A stretch of DNA of 64,000 nucleotides from Methyloprofundus sp. (GCA_016592635.1 AP023240.1:3017630-3081629), one strand, 5' to 3'. Positions 19,990-29,427 are shown, counted from the first letter of the stretch. Notes: a model not told the origin generated them from the sequence alone. Numbers and translations: made by a program.

Positions 19990-21759
19990 TTACAAAGCCG
20001 TACTCAAACTAAAATGAAAATGTACGTCTGACCAGTCTTCAGTAGGCATGGCAATATCGACACGTAATGGCCCTACCAATGAATACCAGCGCAAGCCAAC
20101 CCCTACTCCCACTTGCATATCAATATCTTTTGAAAAAGCATCACCTGCATCGATAAATGCCGCTAAGCTCCAATTACCAACAATTTGTTGCTCATACTCT
20201 AAGCTAGTCGTCACTAGATAACGCCCACCAATTACTTCCCCATTTTCATCACGCTGACCAATACTTTTGTAATCATAGCCACGCACACTATTATCCCCAC
20301 CAGCATAAAACCGATAACTACTCGGTAAGTCGGCAAAAATATCGACCCCAGTCGCCCCAAAGTTATTATCAACCAAAATACGCCCACCCCACAAAGTTGC
20401 ATAGGCAAACTTAATATTGAGCTGTGCTTGTATAAAGCTGACTCCCGAACCTACCTTACGGTGTGCGCCATTCAGCTTAAACAAATATTTATAACCATTT
20501 ACATACAGCTCATCTTTGGCCGCTCTCACATTAGATAAACTAATACCAGGCACCAATAAAAATCTTGTTTCAAAAGGGTCACTCTCAGCATTTCGATACC
20601 GCTCCGCCACAAAGTTTAATTGCTCTGCCATGATTAACTGACCATAGAGCTTATTAGATAGTTTAATCCCCAAATCAATTTTCTGACTATCGACATGATC
20701 GGTATCTTCATAAGTTATGCCGGCAAAAAATGACAAACGATCCTTTAGTGGATTACTAAGCGGCCAAATATATTCCAACAATAGATTTGATTTTTTTAAT
20801 GACAGGTTCAAATCTGCAATAAATTTATGCCCGGAGTCATTCAAGTATCTATTCTTATAGCCCGCACTTAAACGAAACCCCAAGTCAGTATCATAACCCA
20901 CCCCCGCCGACAGCACGTGCTGGGGCAAATTCCTGAGCTTGACTTGTAGTGGCGCATGGTAGTTTATTGCCTGACTTTTAAGAAATTTCAATTGAATATC
21001 TTGAAAATACTCGGCAAAGTCTAATTGCTGATGTGATTTGATAATATTATCGCGATCATAAGCCTGATTAGGCTTAATGGTTAAATATTGACTACTGAAC
21101 TCGACACTTAGAGCATTTTCATCCAGCTCAAGCCGGCTAATATAATAGCGGCGCCCTGTTTGTAAATGCAAACGAATTTCAGCCCTATTTTTATCTGGAT
21201 CGACAATTAGTTGCTTAAGCTCAAAATGACTATCAAAATAGCCTTTAGCATTAGCAAGAGCTTGTAGACGTTTTTTTAGGTCATCATAAGTACCATGATT
21301 AACTATATCCCCCTGCTTAATACTATTTTTTTGCAATAACTCGCTAAAAAACCCTTCTGAACTTCCAGCTCCCAACACTTGAATATCAACTAAAGAAATA
21401 AGCATAGCCGCTCCTGGCTCTATACTGAATGCACTACTCCAGCACTCTTCCTCCCACTCCAGTGCTTTACCAATTTTAGGGTGATAATAACCCAATGCAT
21501 GCAATGCTTGTTGCACTTGCTTAGGGGACTGTTCGAATAGACGGGTGACCTTCCAGCGAGGAGAGCTACAAGTTTCCCGACTTAATGGCAAATAAGCACG
21601 CACATTTGCTTCCTGCTCAGCACTCAAGCCAGTTATGGTTATATCAGGAGCAGCCAACAGAGCTGTAGACAGACTTAATTGCAATAACACCAAGCCAATA
21701 AACCAGGTAACAGGAAAAATAAGGGCCACTAACTTAATCCTGAATATGGCATTGATCAT
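19990..21759 (-). CDS. tamA: Translocation and assembly module protein TamA (Omp85 family)
   Basis: A 589-residue outer-membrane protein. It has an N-terminal hydrophobic signal (about 10-35), three POTRA domains (about 40-285; for example QALHALGYYHPKIGKAL and RLQALANAKGYFDSHFEL) and a C-terminal 16-strand barrel. The barrel contains YRFYAGGDNSVRGYDYKSIG (about 478-497), the conserved barrel lock loop with RGY. TamA works with TamB in autotransporter and outer-membrane assembly or lipid transport. tamB usually follows tamA but does not here: the next gene downstream is ispH on the other strand. Confidence 0.92.
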   Translation of the reverse strand: MINAIFRIKLVALIFPVTWFIGLVLLQLSLSTALLAAPDITITGLSAEQEANVRAYLPLSRETCSSPRWKVTRLFEQSPKQVQQALHALGYYHPKIGKALEWEEECWSSAFSIEPGAAMLISLVDIQVLGAGSSEGFFSELLQKNSIKQGDIVNHGTYDDLKKRLQALANAKGYFDSHFELKQLIVDPDKNRAEIRLHLQTGRRYYISRLELDENALSVEFSSQYLTIKPNQAYDRDNIIKSHQQLDFAEYFQDIQLKFLKSQAINYHAPLQVKLRNLPQHVLSAGVGYDTDLGFRLSAGYKNRYLNDSGHKFIADLNLSLKKSNLLLEYIWPLSNPLKDRLSFFAGITYEDTDHVDSQKIDLGIKLSNKLYGQLIMAEQLNFVAERYRNAESDPFETRFLLVPGISLSNVRAAKDELYVNGYKYLFKLNGAHRKVGSGVSFIQAQLNIKFAYATLWGGRILVDNNFGATGVDIFADLPSSYRFYAGGDNSVRGYDYKSIGQRDENGEVIGGRYLVTTSLEYEQQIVGNWSLAAFIDAGDAFSKDIDMQVGVGVGLRWYSLVGPLRVDIAMPTEDWSDVHFHFSLSTAL

Positions 21760-21826
21760 ACTTTAAAGTAGAAGCTTTCGGAGTTTAATAAACACAAATA
21801 CGCGTGACTTAGGAGTGGGGCATGAT

Positions 21827-21852
21827 GTGCAGATAAATCTGCACCTACGAGA
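21827..21852. repeat. REP-like palindrome (TCTCGTAGGTGCAGATTTATCTGCAC family)
   Basis: GTGCAGAT / ATCTGCAC followed by CTACGAGA, upstream of tamA. A second copy of this family, in inverse orientation, is at 32707-32736. Confidence 0.75.
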
Positions 21853-21886
21853 ATGCGAAATATGAGCTACAAGCTACAATATAAAA

Positions 21887-22390
21887 TCAATTATTGTATT
21901 TTTTAGTAAAGAACTGTACCAAATAATACAGACATGCACCGACTAATCCACTATACAAACAAAGTTTGTGCAGTTGCTCAGTGGTTATAATTCCTAGTAA
22001 TTTGTTTGGTAATAACCAGGGGTAAAACGGCTCTATATCAGTATGCATAATACTATCTAAAACAACATGGCTAAAAGTGCCAATAAAAGCACTACTTACA
22101 ACCACCCACCACACTATTTTTATAGGGTTATCCTTTTTAGCCACACCCAGCATGACTAAGCCAAATTCAGATAGATGCTTCCCTGTTAATGCGGCAACAA
22201 CTGCAAGTAATGATGCACCGATATAAGTGTGTGAAAATCCATGCAAATGCCCTTCCCCTGTCAATAAAACAAGCAACGGCTGTATATCCATAATTATTTG
22301 CGCCCAACCAAAAATCATCAAGCTAAAGCTACTTTGTAGCAATGCCTTGATAAGTATTCCTGGTCCCATATGAAAAGGGGTAAATGGCAT
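21887..22390 (-). CDS. Membrane protein, YdjM/metal-dependent-hydrolase-like
   Basis: A 167-residue protein with about four membrane helices. The start MPFTPFHMGPG and GHLHGFSHTYIGASLLAV (about 47-64) resemble the membrane-bound hydrolase-like family that includes YdjM and YbcI, in which conserved His and Asp residues cluster near the membrane. A further His-Asp pair lies in FSHVVLDSIMHTDIEPFYP (about 108-126). The activity of this family is not established. Confidence 0.65.
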   Translation of the reverse strand: MPFTPFHMGPGILIKALLQSSFSLMIFGWAQIIMDIQPLLVLLTGEGHLHGFSHTYIGASLLAVVAALTGKHLSEFGLVMLGVAKKDNPIKIVWWVVVSSAFIGTFSHVVLDSIMHTDIEPFYPWLLPNKLLGIITTEQLHKLCLYSGLVGACLYYLVQFFTKKYNN

Positions 22391-22515
22391 TTATTGTCCT
22401 ATATTCTATAGAGCCCTCAGAATCGAGTAATAAATACAGTTTCTAGTCCACCCAAAAGAGGTAGAGAAACCGACTTTTACATCTTCACACAATCAACAAT
22501 AAGTGAATGCTTATT

Positions 22516-23403
22516 TTAATTAATCTGCACATATGAACCATTGGTCAATATCCAGCTTTGCTCAGTGACAATATCAGTGATTGAAAGTGCTCCAGTGGCA
22601 AAGCAATCACTCACTGTGGTGATGACTGATGTCCCCATAAAACTAGTGGTCACTGGAGGCGTAATAGTTAACACGCCAGGAATAGAAGACAAGCCACTCA
22701 ATTGACTGGTCATATCAAAACAAATATCTGTATTAATAGTCATATTGGTAAAGTCAGCGGGTGCATTGATAATGCATGAACCACTATTAGCAAAACCTTG
22801 TGCCATCGAATCTAGCGGACTATCCATACCTGGAATATTATATTCAAGACCCGAAAAATTAAAACTTTCTACATTCGTTTGTGTCAATACATGTAAGCCA
22901 GTTGCCACCGGGGCTCCGGCCGCATCTATTTCTGGAGTTGCTTCACAATAATTTTGATTTTCAGGAATTTCAATACATTGCCCATTAGTCGACACAGTTA
23001 TCACATTACCCTCTCGACTGTACGAATAACCACTCGCTACACTACTACTCGTATTGCAAACTTCTTCTATTCCGCCCGTACTATCTGTACTGCTAGCCTG
23101 CCCCTGCAATAAGGCAACCACAGCATCAGATTGACCCACTAAAACGGGCTCAGGCCCAATGGCTCCACCCAATAAATAAACCTCACCAGTCGCCTGGTTG
23201 ACGCCAACAATGACACCTGAAGTACCCACTTGATACAACCAAACAGTATCAAAAGTCAGAACTGGCTGTCCTGCAGTGAATTCACTAGAAAACAATTGTG
23301 CAATGAGTTCAAAAATCTGAGCAGTATCACTAGAAACATCGGCCTGAACTGGCTGTGCGACACATACAATACTGACTGCAATGGGGGCTAATGGAAATTT
23401 CAT
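22516..23403 (-). CDS. Secreted protein sharing a module with the DUF3465 protein
   Basis: A 295-residue exported protein with a signal peptide (about 1-21, ending VQA). Residues about 28-95 (IFELIAQLFSSEF, then WLYQVGTSGVIVGVNQATGEVYLLGG) match in pattern the N-terminal module of the protein at 4253-4879. The rest is Ser/Thr/Asn-rich with several Cys (about 112, 137, 146, 206, 226, 267) that could form disulfides. No anchor or known enzyme motif is visible. Function unknown. Confidence 0.7.
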   Translation of the reverse strand: MKFPLAPIAVSIVCVAQPVQADVSSDTAQIFELIAQLFSSEFTAGQPVLTFDTVWLYQVGTSGVIVGVNQATGEVYLLGGAIGPEPVLVGQSDAVVALLQGQASSTDSTGGIEEVCNTSSSVASGYSYSREGNVITVSTNGQCIEIPENQNYCEATPEIDAAGAPVATGLHVLTQTNVESFNFSGLEYNIPGMDSPLDSMAQGFANSGSCIINAPADFTNMTINTDICFDMTSQLSGLSSIPGVLTITPPVTTSFMGTSVITTVSDCFATGALSITDIVTEQSWILTNGSYVQIN

Positions 23404-23583
23404 AAATCACCTCAAAAATTATTAAAACATTAAAAACTGAGAGTTTTATTACATGCTCAGCCTATTAAGTTACCCTTATACTCGTTTATATATTAAGCAA
23501 CAAGCTCATGATATAAAAAGTCAGCACCTAATCAAATATATTATGCTGAATATGAGTAACATTTGGCATTTTTGTCACAAAGC

Positions 23584-24771
23584 CTAGCCTGGATGAAAAT
23601 CCAACACACACAATTCCTTAGCCGCATGCAACTGCCCCGTTAACAATAAATCCTTTAATTTCTCAGTACGCTCCATATACACATCCGTAAGTTCCTTAAA
23701 AGCTTCAGGCAAATGATGACGCTCCATTTTGGATAAATGTCCATCAAATGCAGCAGAAACACTGAGTAAGTCTAGCAAGAAATAACGCTCTTCTTTGCTC
23801 ACTTCATCCAATACTACTAAAAAGTCCTCCCAATTGTCATATTCACAACTATCGTCAATTTTAAAGGTATCGCACAAGCGCAGTAGCAACACCAACATAT
23901 TAGGGTGATAGTTTTGCGATAACACCATCATAGTAGCCACCGCACGAACTGAGCCTTCACGTGCTTTAGGGCTTAACTGGTCAATCAACTCATCAGTCAA
24001 CATATCATTGACGATATGCTCTGCTAATTTATTACCAAACAACCTTAAGCGAGCTTCACGTGCTACTTTGTATAAGGTAAAGGCATCCCAAATACCTGTA
24101 ATGGGAATAGCCACCCAGCTAAATGCAGTACGTGCCTCACCTTTACCAAACAGTCGAATTAACAAAAACTTCACTGCCAAGCCTGATAAAACTACCTTAG
24201 CTTTGTATAAAAAAGCGACCAAAAATAACTTAGATTTTGACAAATGCTTAAGCGGATCAATCCCTAAATAATGAATAATAGGGTCAGGCACTTCAAGAGC
24301 TGCACGCGCCAAAATATTAGGCACCGCATCATCTCCAGGTAAGCATGAGCCTTTGGCAGCCTGATTATGGCCTGTCAGGCAAGCTAAACTGTATACCGTT
24401 TTTAAACCCAGCCAGAATAATACTGTCATCTCTATTGCCAACATAATGACCAGAGTACTACCATATAATATATAGTATTCAGTGGTATCCATGGTATCCA
24501 TATAGGTCCACTCCACCCAGATAGAGACAAAGGTCGTTAAGGCTCCTATTGCAAAGGCAATGACTGCTGCAAAGCCAGTTATATTGCCCGCCAAAGTTTG
24601 TAAAGTAATATCAGGGGGCAAATCATCAATACTGATATTTTGCATACCTGCAGTTCCGGATTTATTGGCTAAATAGCGGTAATACTTAACGCCTATATTC
24701 TCCAAAAAACCTATCTCTTCTTCTCTTGCATACGATGCTTTTTTCTTATTATTAATAGTCTCTGGCATCAC
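23584..24771 (-). CDS. LBF_2804-type membrane protein paired with a DUF3754 protein
   Basis: A 395-residue protein with an N-terminal soluble part (to about 60), a membrane hairpin (ITGFAAVIAFAIGALTTFVSIW and TLVIMLAIEMTVLFWLGL, about 62-130) and probably another near 190. The C-terminal helical domain (about 250-390) ends with a TerB-like helical stretch (LLDLLSVSAAFDGHLSKMERHH). This protein type recurs next to DUF3754/TMEM143-like genes. Here it lies 8 bp downstream of such a gene, so the two probably form a membrane complex. Function unknown. Confidence 0.65.
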   Translation of the reverse strand: MMPETINNKKKASYAREEEIGFLENIGVKYYRYLANKSGTAGMQNISIDDLPPDITLQTLAGNITGFAAVIAFAIGALTTFVSIWVEWTYMDTMDTTEYYILYGSTLVIMLAIEMTVLFWLGLKTVYSLACLTGHNQAAKGSCLPGDDAVPNILARAALEVPDPIIHYLGIDPLKHLSKSKLFLVAFLYKAKVVLSGLAVKFLLIRLFGKGEARTAFSWVAIPITGIWDAFTLYKVAREARLRLFGNKLAEHIVNDMLTDELIDQLSPKAREGSVRAVATMMVLSQNYHPNMLVLLLRLCDTFKIDDSCEYDNWEDFLVVLDEVSKEERYFLLDLLSVSAAFDGHLSKMERHHLPEAFKELTDVYMERTEKLKDLLLTGQLHAAKELCVLDFHPG

Positions 24772-24779
24772 TTACTCCC

Positions 24780-26054
24780 TTAGGTATTAGTTGTCATTTT
24801 ATAAGCAATGACATTCTGCCATTGTTGTTGTAATTTTATATTGGCAGTCGCTAGTGGTACAGCGTTTATCTCAGGATCACTCCCCGACAACAGCTCTGCA
24901 CTCTGTAATTTATCCAACCCGTCATCGATTTCAAAATCCATTGGCAATGCATATTGCTGCTGGATATAGGTTTCGATGCGCTTATCTAACTTAGCTCGTG
25001 TGCTTTCACCCTCAGTCAATAAAAAGAAATAAGCCAAAATAGCCTCTTTGCATTCTTCTGCCTCTGCCGAGTCCAACAGATAAGTCAGTGCCCCCACATT
25101 ATTATCTAAAGTGTAAAAATACAAATTCTTCATTAACGTGGCACTATATTTAGCGCGCTGAATAAAGATTTTAGCAATTTGGCGCCAGATTACGCCTAAT
25201 AAGCCCCCCACCGCAATAACGGCTGACATCGGATCTATAGCAGCACTGAATTTAGTCAACATCGCCATCACCCCACCAGCCGTACCCCCACCACCTAACA
25301 CGCCTAGCTTTAGTTTATCAAACAAGCGAATCTGTACACGGGTATTGGGAAATAACATTTCTAAATCGGCACGCGGTATATCTTTAAATAACTTCAGATA
25401 AACCAAGTGATCTTCATTATTAATCCCTAATTTCGCTAAAGCCACATCTGCTTTTTTCTCAGCCTTGGCAAGCGACATTTTCTTAGTTTGGGTATAATAT
25501 TCTACCCATTCCTGTTTACTTTTAGGTTGTATCAAGACAAATAAACGTCGAAATACCTGCACATTGACCGCTTGTTTCTTAAAACTGAATGTGCGCCAAC
25601 TCCTATGCCAACTGGTTTGTATCGCCGAACCACGATAGAACAAAGAGACTTCCGCAAAGTCATTAAAATCAACTGATACTTTAACTCCATGCGGTGAAAT
25701 CTTATTAAGCGCTTCATTGAGCTCTTGTTCAGAAATACGCTCATAATTAGCATCCTCTAACACCGAATGCAATACTGATTTAAAGCGAATGAGTCGTTCT
25801 CCTTGTACATTGGCATCAGTTATTAAAGTATCTCTATCTGGATTAAACGGTTGGTAAGCAGACTTTAAAAACTGCAATTGCGTATGCGCATGCGCATGTA
25901 ATAAAGCAATATAGCTATTACAAAACTGCTGAAACTCCGAGTGCAGTTCAGTAGGTAGCAAGTTAGTGTCTAATAAATCAATCACCAAAGTATCCAAGCT
26001 AATTGGGATAAAGCGTTCGAGCACATCAGCTTGATAAGCTATATTTTGTTTCAT
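24780..26054 (-). CDS. DUF3754 (TMEM143-like) protein
   Basis: A 424-residue protein starting MKQNIAYQADVLERFIPISL. The DUF3754-type core includes FYRGSAIQTSWHRSWRTFSF (about 143-162) and LKLFKDIPRADLEMLFPNTR (about 221-240). A Gly-rich membrane hairpin follows (LGVLGGGGTAGGVMAML and AVIAVGGLLGVIW, about 250-290). The human homologue TMEM143 is mitochondrial and uncharacterised. It starts an operon with the LBF_2804-type gene. Confidence 0.8.
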   Translation of the reverse strand: MKQNIAYQADVLERFIPISLDTLVIDLLDTNLLPTELHSEFQQFCNSYIALLHAHAHTQLQFLKSAYQPFNPDRDTLITDANVQGERLIRFKSVLHSVLEDANYERISEQELNEALNKISPHGVKVSVDFNDFAEVSLFYRGSAIQTSWHRSWRTFSFKKQAVNVQVFRRLFVLIQPKSKQEWVEYYTQTKKMSLAKAEKKADVALAKLGINNEDHLVYLKLFKDIPRADLEMLFPNTRVQIRLFDKLKLGVLGGGGTAGGVMAMLTKFSAAIDPMSAVIAVGGLLGVIWRQIAKIFIQRAKYSATLMKNLYFYTLDNNVGALTYLLDSAEAEECKEAILAYFFLLTEGESTRAKLDKRIETYIQQQYALPMDFEIDDGLDKLQSAELLSGSDPEINAVPLATANIKLQQQWQNVIAYKMTTNT

Positions 26055-26285
26055 ACAGGCAGTTTTGTTGTGTTTCTTATTTCATCAATACCCAAGTATT
26101 GGAGGTCAGTAGAGTTTCGCATATGCTGATACCACAGTCTACCGAAAATACGCGCTAGTAGAAATCTTTTAAATGCTTTAATATTGAATCTGAGTTTTTT
26201 GTCGTATCACTTAACTAAAGTTAAAACATTACGATAAAAACTTAACAATATTAATACACTATTTAAAAATCTAAGGAGAAATGGA

Positions 26286-26741
26286 ATGGGATTATTTGAT
26301 TTTGCTAAAAATATAGGCAGTAAACTTTTCACCACAGACGCTGAAGCAGCTGAAAAAATCACCGCATACCTGAATGCCAACAACCCGGGCATTGATGGCT
26401 TAAATGCAATATTTAAAGGTGGTGAGGCAACAGTCATTGGCACAACAACAAGTGTCGAAGCAGCTCAAAAAGTTATTCTGTTAGCGGGTAATATTGAAAA
26501 TGTTGAATCGGTTGTTTCAAAAATAGATATTATTGATAACGACACCGATGCAGGAGAGCTATTAGAACCTGATAATGTTGAATATTACACCATCCAAAGC
26601 GGCGACTCGTTATCAAAAATTGCCAAGCACTACTACCAAAATGCAATGGAATACCCGCGCATTTTTGAAGCCAATAAAGAAGTAATTCAGGATCCTGACC
26701 TTATTTATCCAGGTCAAAAAATTAGAATTCCTTTGGATTAA
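26286..26741 (+). CDS. kbp: Potassium-binding protein Kbp (BON + LysM)
   Basis: A 151-residue protein closely matching the E. coli YgaU/Kbp layout. It starts MGLFDFAKNIGSKL, followed by a BON domain (about 20-90) and a LysM domain (YTIQSGDSLSKIAKHYYQNA, then IFEANKEVIQDPDLIYPGQK, about 101-148). There is no signal peptide, as in YgaU. Kbp binds K+ in the cytosol. AAGGAGAA precedes the start by 7 bases. Confidence 0.93.
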   Translation: MGLFDFAKNIGSKLFTTDAEAAEKITAYLNANNPGIDGLNAIFKGGEATVIGTTTSVEAAQKVILLAGNIENVESVVSKIDIIDNDTDAGELLEPDNVEYYTIQSGDSLSKIAKHYYQNAMEYPRIFEANKEVIQDPDLIYPGQKIRIPLD

Positions 26742-26930
26742 GTACTAGAGAGCACGGCTACTGAAATACAGGCGCATAGCAAGCTACATAACTGCGTTTC
26801 TAGCGCGCCTGTACAGTAAAACGCACGCTCCAGCGCGGGAATACCGCCGTGATACTCTGCGTCACGACTATCCAATACTAAGCAAGCTTTAAACATCACT
26901 ACTCTAGCCACTAAACGAACTGGCACAACG

Positions 26931-26960
26931 GCTTTATCGTCGCTCGGCCGACGACAAAGC
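26931..26960. other. GC-rich hairpin 13 bp beyond the SUMF1 gene stop (possible DGR cruciform)
   Basis: GCTTT-a-TCGTCG pairs with CGACGA-c-AAAGC around a 6-base loop, 11 bp in all with one mismatch. There is no T-run in the gene's orientation, so it is a poor terminator. In diversity-generating retroelements a hairpin of this sort sits just after the variable region. Confidence 0.5.
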
Positions 26961-26972
26961 TTGCTGCTTGGG

Positions 26973-27773
26973 TCAACCTCCAGCCAGCCGAAAGCCGATG
27001 CTGTGGGCACGATTAGCAGGCTCGCTCGCGCGGCGAAAAGCAGATCGCAAGTGATGGCCATCATTGAACCAGCTACCACCACGCAGCACCCAGCACGGGC
27101 CATTACTAGCTCCTAGCGGATTAAACACTGCCTTAACTGGATAATCACCATACCAACCTGCACACCATTCCCATACATTGCCATGCATTTGATATAAGCC
27201 CCACGAGTTTGTGGAAAAGCTTAACACCTCTACAGTCTGCTTTCTATACTCGCCTTTCTCACCATTAGCATAAGGGTAATCACCATCATAATTAGCTTGC
27301 TCAGTATTCAAGCTGTCACCCCAACTAAAAACTGTTTGGCTATTAGCACGACAGGCATATTCCCACTCTGCTTCGGTAGGCAAACGTAAGTTAAAAGTAT
27401 CTGGCAATAAGGCATTAGCCTTGCTAATAAATTGCTGACAATCGTCCCAACTAATGCTATCTACAGGGTTTTCCTGACTTGCCGTAAAATCACTGGGATT
27501 CCCCTCCATTACTGCCAACCACAGACTCTGTGTACAAGCTGTTTCCGCCAACCAATAGCCTTGATTAAGAGTGACTTGATGCAATACCTCATCATCATCC
27601 CGCTCAGGCTCGGTAGAGGGTGAACCCATTTGAAATGTACCAGGTGGAATCCAGCGCATGATTTGCTGTATGCCTTGCAACTCGGATGCCTGCCAATAAC
27701 CGTGCTGGTCTTGCCCCCAAGCACTGGCCCAGAGAGTGGGAAATTCAGGCGGGCTTAAGGAGTAAACATTCAT
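26973..27773 (-). CDS. SUMF1/FGE-type C-lectin-fold protein, possible DGR variable protein
   Basis: About 266 residues with a formylglycine-generating-enzyme-like fold: IPPGTFQMGSP (about 41-51), LPTEAEWEYACRA (about 130-142), GNVWEWCAGW (about 197-206), VLRGGSWFNDG (about 229-239) and a terminal GFRLAGG. The N-terminus (PPEFPTLWASAWGQDQHGYW) and the C-terminal stretch RSAFRRASEPANRAHSIGFR match the layout of diversity-generating-retroelement target proteins, in which Asn-rich template codons are replaced at random. I chose the ATG at 27773 (GGAG 5 bases upstream); an earlier ATG at 27821 is in frame. It lacks a signal peptide. No retroelement reverse transcriptase is in the window. Confidence 0.85.
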   Translation of the reverse strand: MNVYSLSPPEFPTLWASAWGQDQHGYWQASELQGIQQIMRWIPPGTFQMGSPSTEPERDDDEVLHQVTLNQGYWLAETACTQSLWLAVMEGNPSDFTASQENPVDSISWDDCQQFISKANALLPDTFNLRLPTEAEWEYACRANSQTVFSWGDSLNTEQANYDGDYPYANGEKGEYRKQTVEVLSFSTNSWGLYQMHGNVWEWCAGWYGDYPVKAVFNPLGASNGPCWVLRGGSWFNDGHHLRSAFRRASEPANRAHSIGFRLAGG

Positions 27774-27874
27774 CAGCTCCTCGCTCCCTGCACTGGTATA
27801 TATCGGTGCAGGCCTCTGCATCCTGTACTACGTGACGCAAGAGCGTCACTGGCTGCATTCCCACGCTGGAGCAT

Positions 27875-29278
27875 CACTGCCATTAAGTTAAGGAAAATTT
27901 GTTAAAAAACAAGGATAATATAGGCATTTTATGATAATAATGGTTAAAAAAGTCAAGCAATAAATAAAAGTCGAGCTCAACTTAAAAATGAAGCATTTAC
28001 AAAAAGTCACCGAGTTTCGGAAAAGGATTTTACTCGAAATCGTAGTTTGCCGTTTGCATTATTAATGGTCTTAATGATGAGAAAAAGTGTTAAATCAGTG
28101 CAAAATGTAGTGAATGAAGCGATGAGCTGGCTAGATTTACCACCTGTAACGGCCAGTGCTTATTCGCAAGCACGTTATAAGCTTAAGCACACTGCATTTA
28201 TAGAACTCAACCAAACCGCTATAGTTGAAACGGTGTATGGTGGTGATGGCGACTATCATAAATTCTGGGGTTTTCGGGTCTTGGCAATTGATGGTTCAAA
28301 AGTTGTTTTGCCGAATACAGAAGATGTCCGAGAAGAATTTGGCACGATTTCTTATTCAAATGGCAAGGATAGTGAAATAATAGGGCAGCATCCCTATGCA
28401 CTCGCCTCGGTGCTCTATGATGTATTGAATCGAGTGGCAATTGATGCACGTTTGGGCAGAGCGAGAGCTTATGAAATTGATTTGGCGGTTGAGCATTTAG
28501 CTCATACACAAGCAAAAGATTTGTTGACGATGGACAGGAACTACCCATCTTATCGAATGCTGGCTGAATTGACTCAATCTCGGAGAGATTATGTTATTCG
28601 TTGTTCGGCGGCCTCGTTTGCAGTAGCAAGAAAAATGCTAAAAGGTGAAGGAAAAGAAAGCCAAACGGCAACACTTAAGCCTTGTGCTGAGCAAATGTCC
28701 ATTATTCGTAAATTAGGCCTACCTGTTTCACTTAAGGTACGCTTTGTACGGGTTAAGTTGAGTACTGGTGAAAATGAAGTTTTAGTGACTTCCTTACATA
28801 ATGAAAAGTACTATCCGAGTGCTGATTTTGCTGAGCTATATTATTTGCGCTGGGGAATTGAAACCTTTTATGGGTTGTTAAAAACTCGGTTAGGGCTGGA
28901 AAATTTTACGGGAACTCAGGCAGAGGCAGTGAAGCAGGATTTTCATTCAAGTGTATATTTAACGGGGCTTGAGTCAATATTAACGGATGCTGCACAGAAA
29001 CAACTAGATGCCAAAGAAACAAAATACCCACAGATCGTTAACCGCTCGGTATCGTTTAATGCCATCAAAAATCATGCGTTCGATTTATTGCTTGGAGACA
29101 CTGAGACCAACTTCATAGAGGAAAAGCTGACGGCACTATTTTTAACTAATCCCACCATTGAACGAAAGCACCGCAACCCGCCTCGTAAAAAATCATCTGC
29201 GAGGCGCTTGCTGAATTTTCATAAGCGGCAGAAAAAGCATTGTTTTTAAAAGAAATATCTCTTAACTTAATGGCAGTG
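27875..29278 (+). mobile_element. IS4-family insertion sequence, 1404 bp, complete ends and target duplication
   Basis: 18-bp perfect terminal inverted repeats (CACTGCCATTAAGTTAAG and its complement) enclose one transposase gene. The 12-bp direct repeat ACGCTGGAGCAT flanks it (27863-27874 and 29279-29290). The duplicated bases are part of a REP-like palindrome TTCCCACGCTGGAGCATGGG, which the insertion has split. Confidence 0.93.
28047..29249 (+). CDS. IS4-family DDE transposase
   Basis: A transposase of about 400 residues or more. It has the first catalytic Asp in LAIDGSKVVLPNTED (about residue 80), the second near DLLTMDRNYPSYRML (about 158-172) and the Glu in the YYLRWGIETFYGLLKTRLGLENFTG region (Y-(2)-R-(3)-E-(6)-K signature, near residue 270). 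The first conventional start is TTG at 28047. Clear transposase-like sequence continues upstream in frame (NEAFTKSHRVSEKDFTRNRS) to a stop at 27945, with ATA at 27960 where an ATG would be expected. The gene may start at a non-standard codon or be a mutated copy. Confidence 0.88.
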   Translation: MPFALLMVLMMRKSVKSVQNVVNEAMSWLDLPPVTASAYSQARYKLKHTAFIELNQTAIVETVYGGDGDYHKFWGFRVLAIDGSKVVLPNTEDVREEFGTISYSNGKDSEIIGQHPYALASVLYDVLNRVAIDARLGRARAYEIDLAVEHLAHTQAKDLLTMDRNYPSYRMLAELTQSRRDYVIRCSAASFAVARKMLKGEGKESQTATLKPCAEQMSIIRKLGLPVSLKVRFVRVKLSTGENEVLVTSLHNEKYYPSADFAELYYLRWGIETFYGLLKTRLGLENFTGTQAEAVKQDFHSSVYLTGLESILTDAAQKQLDAKETKYPQIVNRSVSFNAIKNHAFDLLLGDTETNFIEEKLTALFLTNPTIERKHRNPPRKKSSARRLLNFHKRQKKHCF

Positions 29279-29362
29279 ACGCTGGAGCATGGGAACGATT
29301 AAAATATATTGCATAAGCTCTCCTTTTATGGCTTGACCACCACACTTGGTGATATTTCTCAT

Positions 29363-29406
29363 CCCCAAGCTCCAGCTTGGGAATGCCTACCCGCAAGCTC
29401 TGCTTG
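29363..29406. repeat. REP unit left of the RAYT gene
   Basis: Palindrome CCCAAGCTCCAGCTTGGG followed by a second small hairpin CAAGC-tct-GCTTG. The unit is an inverted copy of that at 30007-30052, so the two bracket the RAYT gene. Confidence 0.85.
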
Positions 29407-29427
29407 AAAACACCTTCACAAACAAGC

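Noticed and set aside
26742..26972. DGR template repeat or accessory gene in the gap beyond the SUMF1 gene
   Set aside because: No A-rich near-copy of the variable region and no short Avd-like frame was seen; only a hairpin and a relic of the CGCGCTGGAGCG palindrome are present.
26738..27103. 121-codon frame on the minus strand downstream of the SUMF1 gene
   Set aside because: It overlaps the conserved end of the SUMF1 gene in another frame and is rich in rare, disordered residue order.
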